This document shows, one piece after another, positions 54,631 to 64,000 of a DNA stretch of 64,000 bases (position 1 is the stretch's first letter; every line of letters begins with the position of its first letter). Location: contig NW_019174012.1 in NCBI RefSeq assembly GCF_001642475.1, positions 1 to 64,000 of the forward strand, written 5' to 3'. The stretch comes from Fonsecaea monophora. Taxonomy: Eukaryota; Ascomycota; Eurotiomycetes; Chaetothyriales; Herpotrichiellaceae. The notes under the pieces are model-generated. The model searched no databases and was not told the origin of the DNA. It was given only the letters and a program-made list of their open reading frames with translations. The translations under genes and the position numbers were made by a program.

Positions 54631-55649
54631 GGCGGACAGCGAGCGGGGTAGCTATAACAGATACAGGAGGAGGTTACCAGCACAAATTTGCTATGTGCTA
54701 ACGGTCAGGTTGCGGCACGAATGAGACGGGTGATTCGCATCTTTATACCCCTTATCAGCAACAGTCTTGTCCCGAGGACATGACCCGGTAGTAGAAACCA
54801 AGAAACCCCATCTTCCATGGTTTACTCGCATCATCTTGACTGCCAGATGCGTGATATGATTCAGAAGTCGCTCAAGTCCTACTATTCAGAGTGCCACTGA
54901 TAAGGACATCAAGACGTTGTAGAACCCCGGTGATCATTTCTCGAGTAAGATTGGTCAACCAGGGGTTTGGCCGTCCTCGGGGACGTCCAGATTCTCGGCA
55001 GAGACTATAGTACGCACAGTCCTTCCGTGTTGTCTGACTCCCAGTGTTGGAGTCTCCGTCTCTATCCCTTTCTCTCGCGGCATATCCGACCAAAGTCTTC
55101 GGGAACGACAATTCGGGGAGTCCCGGCCCACCTTTGCTGGGCAGTTGAGCCAGCAGCGGAAACGCAATTAGCAGTACTAAGCGGCCTGGAGAGAGATCGA
55201 GAGGATGAGAAGATGAGTGGAGGGAATTCGGGAGGATGAAACGGAGTGACACGAGGAGGCTGGTTCACCATCATGATAGGCGAGACAGCGGCGCCAAGAG
55301 GACGCGGGGGAAATGGCCAATCTTTATAGGCGGTCAACACTGTAGAAGCTTCCTGCGGCCTGCGCCACCACGGGAGATCGGCCCATTCTGCCCAGTCTTA
55401 TCCTCACGCTTCCACTCTATCGAGACGTTGATGACCGCTCTAGCGATCCCCCAACGCGCTCAGGTCCGCTCTGCGGCAGAACGCACTGCGGAATCGGCAA
55501 AGCCGTTGGCTGCTGAGATATAAACGCCATGGCTGTCCTGCCCTGGCAGAGACTATGCGTGCCTTGCATGATCTTGCTCTCTGGTCTGAGCTCAGATACC
55601 CGTCGATATATCCCATTGATTCGCACAGCCACCTCATCCCAATATCACA
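54631..55649. promoter_or_regulatory. Shared divergent region, transporter and 2-oxoglutarate oxygenase
   Basis: About 1 kb between divergent starts at 54630 and 55650. No domain-bearing open frame. The shared control region of a plausible functional pair. Confidence 0.5.
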
Positions 55650-56880
55650 ATGGGCTCTCTCGGGCATGAAGAAGTAGAGGTAAGCCACCAATGCCACACA
55701 CCACACCCTAACGCCGCCGGTCCCTCGGCACCTCTGACCGGCATTCACAGTACGTCCACTACCATGCAGGTGGGAAACGGGGTTCTCGCCCTGTTCTGCG
55801 AGGAGCGGCCGCGAAGAAGACGTTCGAGTCCATCCCGGTAATCGACATCTCGGGCATCTTCTCTGACTCTCTCGAGGAGCGCAAGAAGGTGGCGAAGGAG
55901 GTGGGCAAGGCCTGCCGGGATGTCGGATTCTTCTACGCCGAGAACCACAATATCCCAGACGCGGTTATTGACCAGACATTCGCCGCCGTCAAGCATTTCT
56001 TTGCGCTCTCGCACGAAGAGAAGATGGAGGTGCACATCCACAAATCCAAGGCGCTCCGCGGCTACGAACCGCTGTTTGAGACCAAGATGGAGGGCGCTGG
56101 CAAGGGAGGTTCGTCCATCGTCTTGCCAAACGTGTGCACCATCAGGCTAACCAAGATGTCGCGGCTTCAGACATGAAGGAGGCCTTCACCATGGGAGACG
56201 ACGCCACGGAGCCCGAGTCCCAAGCGCCCAACAGCGGCGTCTCGACGGCGATTGAGCGCAGCAACTGCTGGCCCACAGCGTATCCTGAGTTCCGGCCCAT
56301 CATGTACCAGTACTTCCGCTCGGTCAGGGCGCTCTCCAAAAAGCTGATGCAGATCTTCGCTCTGGCACTTGATCTGCCCGAAGACTACTTCGATGCCGCC
56401 ACATCATACCCCATGGGTGGCGTGCGCATCCTGCATTATCCGCCGCAGCCTGTTCCTGGCGCCTCCGATATTGGCCTTGGGGCGCATACCGACTACGATT
56501 TCTTCACCCTCGTCCTCCAGGAGTCGGTCGAGGCGTTGCAGGTCCTCAATGCCAATGGCATCTGGATTGATGCGCCGCCACGGCCGCGCAGCTATGTGGT
56601 CAATATTGGCGACTTCCTTAGCCGCATCACCAACGACAAGTTCAAGTCGACGGTGCACCGCGTCGTAAATAAGAGCGGGAAGGAGCGCTACTCGATGCCC
56701 TTCTTCTTTAGTCCCAACCGCGAGGCCACCCTCGCCACCGTGCCCACCTGCGTCGAGGAAGGCACCAAGTACGAAGAAGTCAACGCTGGCGAGTATTTCC
56801 GCGAGCGCCTCATCGCTGCCAGGTACCAGCATCCTGCTGCGAAAGCGGCCCGAGCCATGCAGGTCGCTGCCACGGCGTGA
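55650..56880 (+). CDS. 2-oxoglutarate/Fe(II) oxygenase (isopenicillin N synthase-like fold)
   Basis: Predicted cytosolic dioxygenase using Fe(II), O2 and 2-oxoglutarate. Exons 55650-55679, 55751-56108 and 56171-56880 give 365 residues; the first exon is only 30 bases and introns are 71 and 62 bases. The N-terminal DIOX_N region has IPVIDISGIF (38-47) and DVGFFYAENHNIP. The catalytic core has GLGAHTDYDFFTLV with H235 and D237, the distal H292 in VHRVV, and R302 in ERYSMPFFF, the expected 2-oxoglutarate-binding Arg and Ser. VVNIGDFLSRITN lies between. All ligands are present. The group includes gibberellin- and pyrimidine-acting fungal enzymes; the substrate here is unknown. Divergent from the ACS transporter. 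Confidence 0.93.
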
Positions 56881-57317
56881 AAGTTCTGAACCTGGTCTCT
56901 TCTGGGCCGAATGTAAACCAAAATGAAATTTACCATATATTAGCCTTTTCAGAGCAGCAGAATTCTCACCTTTAGTTTTCTCGTCACGTGTAAACCATGT
57001 CAACCAAAGTTGCTCGCTATTCAATAGAACTGGGAATTCTCTCGCCGACAGTTGGCGCTTAAGCATTGTTGCTCCTGTGGAAGATTCTGATCGAGGCAGA
57101 ATGCCGCTAGAGACCAAAAGGTGCCGCGGGGAAACATAGTGAAGCATCCCACGTGACTTCCGGGTTGTGCCAAGACTTGCTGCAATCAAGACACCTCGAC
57201 TTTGACTCCCTCCCTGTCGTTGAGTTCCCATTCCTTTGCCCTGTGCTCTGTTGTCCGCAGATTCCCAGCTGGTCATCTTGCGATCTCAACCCACCAATTT
57301 CTCCCATTGAAATCACG
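56881..57317. promoter_or_regulatory. Promoter region of sec72
   Basis: About 440 bases between two plus-strand genes, pyrimidine-rich just before the ATG at 57318. The sec72 frame is open for 55 codons upstream of that ATG without another Met. No other feature. Confidence 0.45.
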
Positions 57318-57980
57318 ATGGCCTCAACCGACGACGCTTTAGAAACTTATACACACCTCCCGCTCCACATCGATCCCCAGACAAAACAAATCTCCGTCCT
57401 ATCCTCAGACAAGGCGCTACAGGATGCGATCTCCAATATCAACAAGCTCCACACGTCCTTCAAGTCACTCGAGACCCCAAATAATATCCCGCCTCCTCCT
57501 CTTCCGGTCAACCCCAAACGATCAGGCCAGATCCAAAAATTAAGAGAGTCTGCAGTGGCAGCGTCTCGCAAAGGCCAGCATGCAGATGCTATCCGCCTCC
57601 TCGGAGTTGGCATAGATATGGCTGCTGCACGACCAGGATGGGAACCTATGGGCCTGGCCAGAGAAGAGCTCGCTTTGATGTATCTCTCGCGCGCTGCTGC
57701 TAATGCTGACCTTCAAAACTGGGTGGAGGGTCTGAAAGATGCAGAGTGCAGCCTTGAATGTAAACGTGGCCCTGGCACCGGTCCCAACGGGGAGAAGGTC
57801 CCTGGCAATGCGAAAGCCTACATTGTGGGAGGACGATGTTTGATGGAGATGGGGCGATGGCAGGATGCGGTTGAGTGGTTGGAGAGAGCGATTGAGATAG
57901 AGGGCAAGGAAGGCGACGACGGCCGCGAACTCATGCGGCGGCTAATAGAAGCAAAGAGACACACTGGAAACAAAGATTGA
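57318..57980 (+). CDS. sec72: Sec72, TPR subunit of the Sec62/63 translocation complex
   Basis: Single-exon protein of 220 residues, matching the fungal Sec72 family. With Sec63, Sec62 and Sec71 it supports post-translational import into the ER; its TPR domain binds cytosolic Hsp70 ends. Seen here: N-terminal YTHLPLHIDPQTKQISVL (about 12-29), then TPR-type helices from about 75 (QKLRESAVAASRKGQHADAIRLLGVGI), a middle LAREELALMYLSRAAANADL and a C-terminal KAYIVGGRCLMEMGRWQDAVEWLERAI. Start ATG 57318 gives the family N-terminus. Cytosolic face of the ER; no membrane segment. Confidence 0.9.
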   Translation: MASTDDALETYTHLPLHIDPQTKQISVLSSDKALQDAISNINKLHTSFKSLETPNNIPPPPLPVNPKRSGQIQKLRESAVAASRKGQHADAIRLLGVGIDMAAARPGWEPMGLAREELALMYLSRAAANADLQNWVEGLKDAECSLECKRGPGTGPNGEKVPGNAKAYIVGGRCLMEMGRWQDAVEWLERAIEIEGKEGDDGRELMRRLIEAKRHTGNKD

Positions 57981-59307
57981 ATGGCCACCGCAGCTGAATC
58001 AGGGGTTGAGCGCTGCATAGCGCCAACATAGGGACGTGAGATGTGAAGATGGGTCGATACCCGCTGTTCTCAGCGAAACATCCCGACTCTATGGGAGTCT
58101 TGCTCGCTACCACTCCGTCCAGTTCTGAATCTCGAAATACGGCGGACCTCAATCCACATCTGAGGACCATTTATCCTTTGGATCGTGGCGGCAGAATCGG
58201 ATGTCAGAAAGGGTCTACCATATTTTGCGATACACTCCTGTCTCTTCACCGCATGTGAGGAGCTGTCCTCGAGGGGTTGAACGACAACGGATCCTCTCAT
58301 ACCATACCCCAGGCTCGTTGCAGAGCTCTCGCGAGGCGAAAATAGAGCAGTATGGATGAGCTCGTTGATTGTTCTGCCTTTGTCCACTCTCGGTCAAACT
58401 TACGCCCCAGATTGTTGAGGACAAGCGCACAGACATAGCATACCTGTGCCATGGGATTCCTGGGTTCGCATGCATGGCAATCCAGAGACTATTCTTGATC
58501 CTGCGCACACCTTAGCGTTACTCTAGCGTTGCCACGGAAAAGACGTCGCCATCCTCAAGTCACGGGAAGATTCGCAATGGTGGCAATGTCCTCATATTCA
58601 GTATCTGGAGACGGAAATCCCTGGGATGTATCTTCCAGGAGCTCTGATCTATTCCACATGGTCACTTCTCCAAGCAGGAATATCAAAGGCGAAAAGGAGT
58701 CCAGACTGCGCACTACCCAGCTTTCTCTAAGCAGACCAGCTCCGCGAGATACGACTTGTTTTCATCATACTCTTTTCTATAGATCGCCTCCAAATGGCCA
58801 TTATCGACTTATTCCATAGTCCATGAGCTGCACTTTCGAGTGGGGACTTTGTCAATACTATGCGCATCCCATCTCAAGACTCTTTTCGGCATATATAGCT
58901 ATTCCTTGGCTAAGAATCTCCTCACGCGCACGTACAGCATTTGGGTAGTGTAACTATGAGCATTATGGTCAATTTTTATAGGGGGTATTCTTGTGGTACA
59001 AACGGGGATCCACACATCGATTTTCCCGAAACCTGCGTCTCACAATCGATAGATTCCCATAGCAACAATCATGTCTGCCCCCAATTTTCTAAGAACATGT
59101 GTGGAAACAGCTCGGTGACCATCAGTTGCGGATTCATATACATACGCACCAAAGAGCTGTCGGGCGGTGACGCTTGATGCTGTGGTTGCAATTAATTGCG
59201 AAACCCAATCCCAAGTTTATGGTGGAAACCCCCTCGTCAAATCCATGAAATCTGCTAGATAGGGGGTAACAGGATCAGCAGACATTATCAATCAATTCAA
59301 CACGGTC
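57981..59307. other. Intergenic, nothing recognised
   Basis: About 1.3 kb between two plus-strand genes. Short open frames only, without domains. The right end is the presumed promoter of the coiled-coil gene. Confidence 0.45.
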
Positions 59308-60639
59308 ATGACGGAAAAGGAGCCGAATCGCGACAATTTTCTTGCGCGAATCACCACGATATTCGACCAATATGACCGGCCCACGCACGATGTGGAAGAG
59401 ATTCGAAAATACCTATTCCCCGTTGATGCGGCAAAAGACGAACAAAGTCAACAGCAGCTCGACGCCGACTTGAAAGACGAGTATCTCGCGGCTGTTCAAG
59501 CGAATGTCAAGGCAAGGCGGTGCTACAAGGAGGCCGCTGAGTCTGCCTCGCCACACACCCATGATACGGATCCATCGCCACGGCCAGCATCGGACAATGT
59601 GGCCTTCCTCGATCGACATTTCGACTTGTTGCGACTGAGGGAACAGAATGCCAAATTGAAAGCTCTCAAAGCTGATATGGATACCATCTTGTCATCGTCC
59701 AACTGGCCAGCCATCGCACGGCGCACCACCGCACCTATCGATCCTGTGTTTGCGCCACGTCGCCCCGAGCATGCTTCAGAGGGGGAACTTCCAACGTCTA
59801 TCATGCAATCTCTCCAAGTTCTCGAAGTGGCCTTGGTTCGTGCTAGACACGAAGCTGCGCAACAGAAAACATTGCTTGACCATGCTAAATCCAGCATCCC
59901 TGAGCCCAGCAGTGCGTCAGACGAACAACACCTTGCCGCGATGTCTGTGGTGAGACAGATATTGACTACTTGGCTACAACAATCCCTGGACATATGTCAA
60001 GAGGGTCCTGATTTATCGAACGTTATGGATGCAGAAGACGTGCTGGAGACCGAAGAAGGGTTTGAACAGCAAATTAATATTATATACGAGCAGTATGTCG
60101 AGGCGCGGAGACAGCTTCTCTCCGCTGCAGCCAACTTAAGATCTCCTTTGCTCGAGAAAGAGTCAGCAACTTCAGTAAATGAGGAACCAGTGGAGAGACC
60201 ATTCAAACCTCAAGAAATTTATCTCTTTGTGAATGCCATCGAAAGAGGTCTACTCCCAGCCATGCACCAGCAGAGAATGACGTATTCGCACCTGACATTC
60301 ATGGACGACCAGCTGCAAAAAGATTCCTCTAGCACCGTCAATATGCTTGACCGACTCAGTGACGAGAGCCAACTCCTTCAAGCCTTTCCGATCCTAGCTC
60401 ACTCTGGACGCTTTGTGCATGCCACATCCACGTTTGGAGACAAGCAGAAACAGGAAACTGAAGTTGACACGAAGGACGAAGTATCGAAACGACTTCAAGT
60501 GTGGACATTTGCAGCCGAGTCGGCGGATGTCGTTTCCTCGGGGACAGTTGAAAAGCACTTGAAGCAGGGAAAAGACGCCATGGATCAAGTGTGGAGAGGG
60601 TTGGCAGCGATCCAGCTCCTTGAAGAAGCTCGGACATGA
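59308..60639 (+). CDS. Coiled-coil protein, unknown function
   Basis: Single-exon, intronless frame of 443 residues, acidic and hydrophilic with no membrane segment or signal peptide. Predicted helical stretches with heptad-like Leu/Ala spacing occur at about 45-75, 100-130, 165-200 and 270-285. A Ser/Pro/His-rich linker lies near 80-95. The C-terminal third has LLPAMHQQRMTYSHLTFMDDQL and a final amphipathic helix. Length, codon use and neighbours argue it is a real conserved gene; structural or kinetochore/microtubule-type roles are possible for such a profile but nothing specific is seen. It ends 42 bases from the convergent PEBP gene. Confidence 0.72.
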   Translation: MTEKEPNRDNFLARITTIFDQYDRPTHDVEEIRKYLFPVDAAKDEQSQQQLDADLKDEYLAAVQANVKARRCYKEAAESASPHTHDTDPSPRPASDNVAFLDRHFDLLRLREQNAKLKALKADMDTILSSSNWPAIARRTTAPIDPVFAPRRPEHASEGELPTSIMQSLQVLEVALVRARHEAAQQKTLLDHAKSSIPEPSSASDEQHLAAMSVVRQILTTWLQQSLDICQEGPDLSNVMDAEDVLETEEGFEQQINIIYEQYVEARRQLLSAAANLRSPLLEKESATSVNEEPVERPFKPQEIYLFVNAIERGLLPAMHQQRMTYSHLTFMDDQLQKDSSSTVNMLDRLSDESQLLQAFPILAHSGRFVHATSTFGDKQKQETEVDTKDEVSKRLQVWTFAAESADVVSSGTVEKHLKQGKDAMDQVWRGLAAIQLLEEART

Positions 60640-60681
60640 AGGGTTTATCAAGCCTCTGGGTATCAGATCCGTCTCCACCTA

Positions 60682-61407
60682 TTATTGCTTCTCGTTTTGG
60701 GCATAGAAAAAGTTGGCTCCCACAACAGTCAAATCATTCTCCTTGGCCCAGTCCCGCACACCGTGTCTGGGCTTGTCATAACCCCAGTGCTTTCTGTCCG
60801 CAGGCGGTTTTAGGGTTGAGGTCTCGCCTTCTAATAAGACGAACACATAACGGTGGGCGCCAGTCTTTGGTGGTGGGCCCGGCGGTAGGTATTCCTCTAG
60901 CTCTCCGGGTTTGGCTTTCAGTAGTTGGAACACTGAGGGAGGCTCTGGTATAGGCGTGGTCAAGTTGGTGAGGATCCAGTGACACATTTCAGACCACTTT
61001 GGGTTGTCGCGAGATTTTGCATCAGGATCTGTCAAGATCAGGGTGAAGGTGGACTCTCTGCCTCGTGCTGACTGAGAGTGTATGGAGTGAAAGGTGAAGA
61101 TGGGTCGTTTCGATACGGAGTCGACGGGGATGTCGTTGCCCAGGAGAACAGTTTCGTGTGAATTTGGATAGGTGATGTCGAGGGAGTAGGCGGGTTCAAA
61201 ATCGTCGAGGACATCGCCAATGATATCGTGGTCAATTAGGACGTCTCTGAGGGTCGAAAAGGCTGAGTATGAGCCCTCGGTCGCAGGCTCCTGAGGCCTT
61301 GTCTCGGTGAATGGAACTTGAATGTCATTGTCGATCGGGTGACCTGAGCCATGGTTTGCAAACAGAAGGCCCGTGATGGCAATTGCAAGGCTAGACGTGG
61401 TACGCAT
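60682..61407 (-). CDS. Secreted phosphatidylethanolamine-binding protein (PEBP)
   Basis: Single-exon protein of 241 residues with an N-terminal signal peptide (about 1-22). The PEBP fold is marked by FTLILTDPDAKSRDN (ligand-site DPDxP-like region), CHWILTNL and the GAHRYVFVLLEG block near the end; the typical motif GxHRYxF is intact. Relatives include yeast carboxypeptidase Y inhibitor and fungal secreted PEBPs. No GPI or membrane tail is seen, so secreted or vacuolar. The DPDA form differs from the DPDAP of cytosolic members, as in many secreted versions. Divergent from dnm1. Confidence 0.9.
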   Translation of the reverse strand: MRTTSSLAIAITGLLFANHGSGHPIDNDIQVPFTETRPQEPATEGSYSAFSTLRDVLIDHDIIGDVLDDFEPAYSLDITYPNSHETVLLGNDIPVDSVSKRPIFTFHSIHSQSARGRESTFTLILTDPDAKSRDNPKWSEMCHWILTNLTTPIPEPPSVFQLLKAKPGELEEYLPPGPPPKTGAHRYVFVLLEGETSTLKPPADRKHWGYDKPRHGVRDWAKENDLTVVGANFFYAQNEKQ

Positions 61408-62223
61408 GACTGTGGTAGTGGTGAGGCCAACAACAATGGCGGGGTATCTGGGGATTTAGAACAACTTGAAGAGATGGGGAGGAGGTTGGTTGAGTTATAA
61501 AGATCTGGAAAGCTCATCCAGAGTAAATGGCCTGTTGTCATGGTGCCATGTCGTAATATTGACCCCGCCTCGTGCACTGATTCGGATGGATGCTCCATAC
61601 CTAGCAGGAGTTGCGGCCATGGCATCGCTGAACTTGGTAGGTATCTGGCGGGCGCCGGAGGGGTGACCCCAGCCACCTTAAGCCACCAAAATAGGAATCC
61701 CCGGACCATGATCCGCCGGCGTCGACGTCAGAGCCAGGCACCAACAGGTTCCATTGGGATGTTTTTGGACGAATCACATAACTTGATAGTCTGACACAAC
61801 AATTTCCCTCAATCACAGACCATTCACTTGCAGTCTCCCAACAATGTCATTGTCATTCTATCTACCTTTTTTGTATTTCGCAAAACCTGCTTTCCTAAGC
61901 GACCTGAGTGCCATGCTCTCATCCTGCGCCTGCAAACCCACATCGCCGCGGTCCTTGCAGCACCTGCAAAGTTGTGCTCCCCGTTTCCTCCTCCCCCCAA
62001 CAGATGCCAGCAAGTAAACATGTGCCTGCAGGTGGCCATCTGATCAAAGACTCACCACAACCTCGCCGTGTTCCCACCTCTCTCCTATTCTTTTACGTCG
62101 TGGTGTTTCTCTGTTGCCACTTGTTGTTTTGGTTATCATCCTGAAACCCCAGCTATTTTCCTTGTATCCAACTTTTGTTTTCCGAAACACCTCTCCTAAC
62201 CAGTTGCGACACGGTCATCGACA
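61408..62223. promoter_or_regulatory. Shared divergent promoter, PEBP gene and dnm1
   Basis: About 815 bases between divergent starts at 61407 and 62224. Pyrimidine-rich near the dnm1 start (about 61980-62140). No coding signal. Confidence 0.5.
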
Positions 62224-64000
62224 ATGACCACGCTCGGCGACGACCTCCTCCGCACAGTTAACAAGCTCCAAGACCTCGTCTTCAACACGATAGGCAATGA
62301 CTCCCTCGATCTCCCCCAGATAGTGGTGGTCGGTTCCCAGTCGTCGGGAAAGTCGTCTGTGCTGGAAAACATTGTTGGTCGGGATTTTCTTCCGCGTGGA
62401 AGTGGCATTGTCACTCGCCGGCCGCTGATATTGCAGCTTATCAACATTCCTCCTGAAGAAGACGACTCAGATAACAACGGGAATGGCGATATACACATCC
62501 CCCATACAGCTGCCAGCGTGGCCGAACACGGGGAGTGGGCAGAGTTTCACCATATCCCAGGTCGCAAATTCACCGATTTTAACCAAGTCCGTGCTGAGAT
62601 TGAGAACGAGACGGCGAGAATAGCGGGCAATAACAAGGGCATCAATCGACAACCCATCAACCTGAAGATCTTTTCTCCCCATGTCCTGAACCTCACCCTG
62701 GTGGATCTACCTGGCCTGACCAAAGTCCCCATTGGCGACCAGCCCTCCGACATCGAGAAGCAAACGCGAACCCTCATCTCCGAGTACATTGCCAAACCAA
62801 ACAGCATCATCCTTGCCGTCTCTCCTGCCAACGTCGATATTGTCAATTCGGAAGCCTTGAAGCTCGCTCGGCATGTTGACCCCATGGGAAGAAGGACCAT
62901 CGGCGTCCTGACAAAGTTGGACTTGATGGACCATGGTACAAACGCTTTGGATATCCTGTCAGGCCGTGTTTATCCACTGAAACTTGGGTTTATTGGTGTT
63001 GTCAACCGGTCACAACAAGACATACAGACCAATAAACCCATGTCTGAAGCTCTCAGATCTGAGGCAGAATTTTTCAGACACCATCCCGCCTATCGAAACA
63101 TGGCAACTCGATGCGGTACACAATATCTGGCCAAAACACTGAACACAACTCTCATGGGCCACATCCGTGATCGATTACCTGACATCAAGGCGCGGTTGAA
63201 TACTTTGATGGGCCAGACACAGCAAGAACTGGCATCTTATGGGAGCAAGCAGTTTAGTGGCAAGGAACATCGCGGGTCGTTAATCCTTCAACTTATGACT
63301 CGCTTCGCCACATCATTCATCTCTTCCATTGACGGTACGTCGTCTGAAATATCAACCAAAGAGCTCTGTGGTGGTGCGAGGATATACTACATTTTCAACT
63401 CCGTCTTCGGCAACTCTCTAGAAACCATCGATCCTACACATAACCTCTCTGTCCTCGACATCCGAACCGCGATTCGAAACTCTACCGGACCGCGGCCGAG
63501 TCTTTTCGTTCCTGAGCTTGCCTTTGACCTCCTGGTGAAGCCACAAATCAAGTTGTTGGAGATCCCGAGTCAGCGATGTGTGGAGCTGGTCTATGAAGAG
63601 CTGATCAAGATATGCCATACATGCGGGTCCACGGAGCTGTCTAGATTTCCTAGATTGCAAGGCAAACTCATTGAGGTCGTCTCAGATCTGCTCCGAGAGC
63701 GACTTGGTCCATGCTCAAATTATGTCGAGTCACTTATTGCAATCCAACGCGCATACATCAATACCAACCACCCCAACTTTCTTGGAGCCGCTGCTGCAAT
63801 GTCTTCTGTCATCGCGAGCAAGAACGAGAAGGACAAGAAGATTGCACAAGCCGAGGAGAGACGAAAACGAGAGAAGCAACGCATGAAGCAATTGGGCGTT
63901 AATGGCGCCGCCACACCAGATGAGGAAGATGCAGAACAGGAAGACAAATCTACCTCGCTACCAACCAGAAAACACCCGACACTGAGCCGGAGCATGTCAC
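62224..64000 (+). CDS. dnm1: Dynamin-related GTPase Dnm1 (mitochondrial/peroxisomal fission), 3' end beyond window
   Basis: Partial: 592 codons are open and the gene runs off the window. Cytosolic GTPase that assembles on mitochondria and peroxisomes to divide them. The opening (DDLLRTVNKLQDLVFNTIG) and DSLDLPQIVVVGSQSSGKSS are closer to Dnm1 than to Vps1. G1 is GSQSSGKSS (37-45); G3 lies in LVDLPGLTKVP, G4 in TKLD. The middle/stalk region has GQTQQELASYG, GGARIYYIFNSVFG and CHTCGSTELSRFPRLQ. After PNFLGAAAAMSSV the poorly conserved charged B-insert begins, where the window ends. No intron is visible in this part. A short acidic Asp/Asn insert (about 80-90) is a local variation. Confidence 0.96.
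   Translation, partial: MTTLGDDLLRTVNKLQDLVFNTIGNDSLDLPQIVVVGSQSSGKSSVLENIVGRDFLPRGSGIVTRRPLILQLINIPPEEDDSDNNGNGDIHIPHTAASVAEHGEWAEFHHIPGRKFTDFNQVRAEIENETARIAGNNKGINRQPINLKIFSPHVLNLTLVDLPGLTKVPIGDQPSDIEKQTRTLISEYIAKPNSIILAVSPANVDIVNSEALKLARHVDPMGRRTIGVLTKLDLMDHGTNALDILSGRVYPLKLGFIGVVNRSQQDIQTNKPMSEALRSEAEFFRHHPAYRNMATRCGTQYLAKTLNTTLMGHIRDRLPDIKARLNTLMGQTQQELASYGSKQFSGKEHRGSLILQLMTRFATSFISSIDGTSSEISTKELCGGARIYYIFNSVFGNSLETIDPTHNLSVLDIRTAIRNSTGPRPSLFVPELAFDLLVKPQIKLLEIPSQRCVELVYEELIKICHTCGSTELSRFPRLQGKLIEVVSDLLRERLGPCSNYVESLIAIQRAYINTNHPNFLGAAAAMSSVIASKNEKDKKIAQAEERRKREKQRMKQLGVNGAATPDEEDAEQEDKSTSLPTRKHPTLSRSMS

Noticed and set aside
1..64000. CRISPR array, prokaryotic operon or integrated phage
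   Set aside because: No direct-repeat arrays; spliced genes, signal peptides and regulators are all fungal in type.

Overview
This window looks like nuclear DNA of a filamentous ascomycete (Pezizomycotina). The protein-coding genes are interrupted by short introns (about 49-190 bases) with GTRNGT-type donors and CTAAC or CTGAC branch sites 10-25 bases before the AG. Gene types are typical of the group: Zn2Cys6 and C2H2 regulators, MFS transporters, a cytochrome P450, a sedolisin, an NLR-type NTPase and a GPR1/FUN34 protein. TACCTA-rich intergenic DNA is common in some Sordariomycetes, but the species cannot be named from sequence alone. About 26 genes are supported; for spliced genes I derived exon joins by hand and checked that each joined frame is divisible by three.

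Layout. 1-5 kb: Zn2Cys6 regulator, then a GT32 glycosyltransferase. 5.8-7.6 kb: cox11 and a BCP/PrxQ-type peroxiredoxin, tail to tail. 8.3-12 kb: a divergent pair of a DHA1-type MFS exporter and an AsaB/GA4-desaturase-like oxygenase, a possible small specialised-metabolism unit. 13.5-19.1 kb: a hydrolase-NB-ARC-TPR protein (NLR-like, putative allorecognition or immunity receptor) tail to tail with an amidase. 19.6-21.1 kb: a decayed transposable element. 21.1-23 kb: CorA-like channel. 24.4-32.1 kb: a dimeric alpha-beta-barrel protein, a Dal5/Tna1-type transporter, a quinone oxidoreductase and a second Zn2Cys6 regulator. 32.9-37.1 kb: secreted sedolisin and a TMEM135-like membrane protein. 38.3-45.4 kb: C2H2/fungal-trans regulator, P450 and a large membrane protein of unknown function. 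46.4-47.7 kb: acyl-CoA dehydrogenase/nitroalkane-oxidase-like flavoprotein. 50.8-56.9 kb: GPR1/FUN34 transporter, a second ACS-family transporter and a divergent 2-oxoglutarate oxygenase. 57.3-64 kb: conserved housekeeping genes, sec72, an unknown coiled-coil protein, a secreted PEBP and dnm1 (cut by the window end).

How it fits together. Housekeeping genes (cox11, peroxiredoxin, sec72, dnm1) flank a long accessory middle rich in transporters, oxidoreductases and regulators. Seven divergent gene pairs share promoters. The most interesting units are the NLR-like gene beside an amidase, the exporter/oxygenase pair at 8.3-12 kb, and the transporter/oxygenase pair at 52.9-56.9 kb. No rRNA, convincing tRNA or CRISPR was seen.
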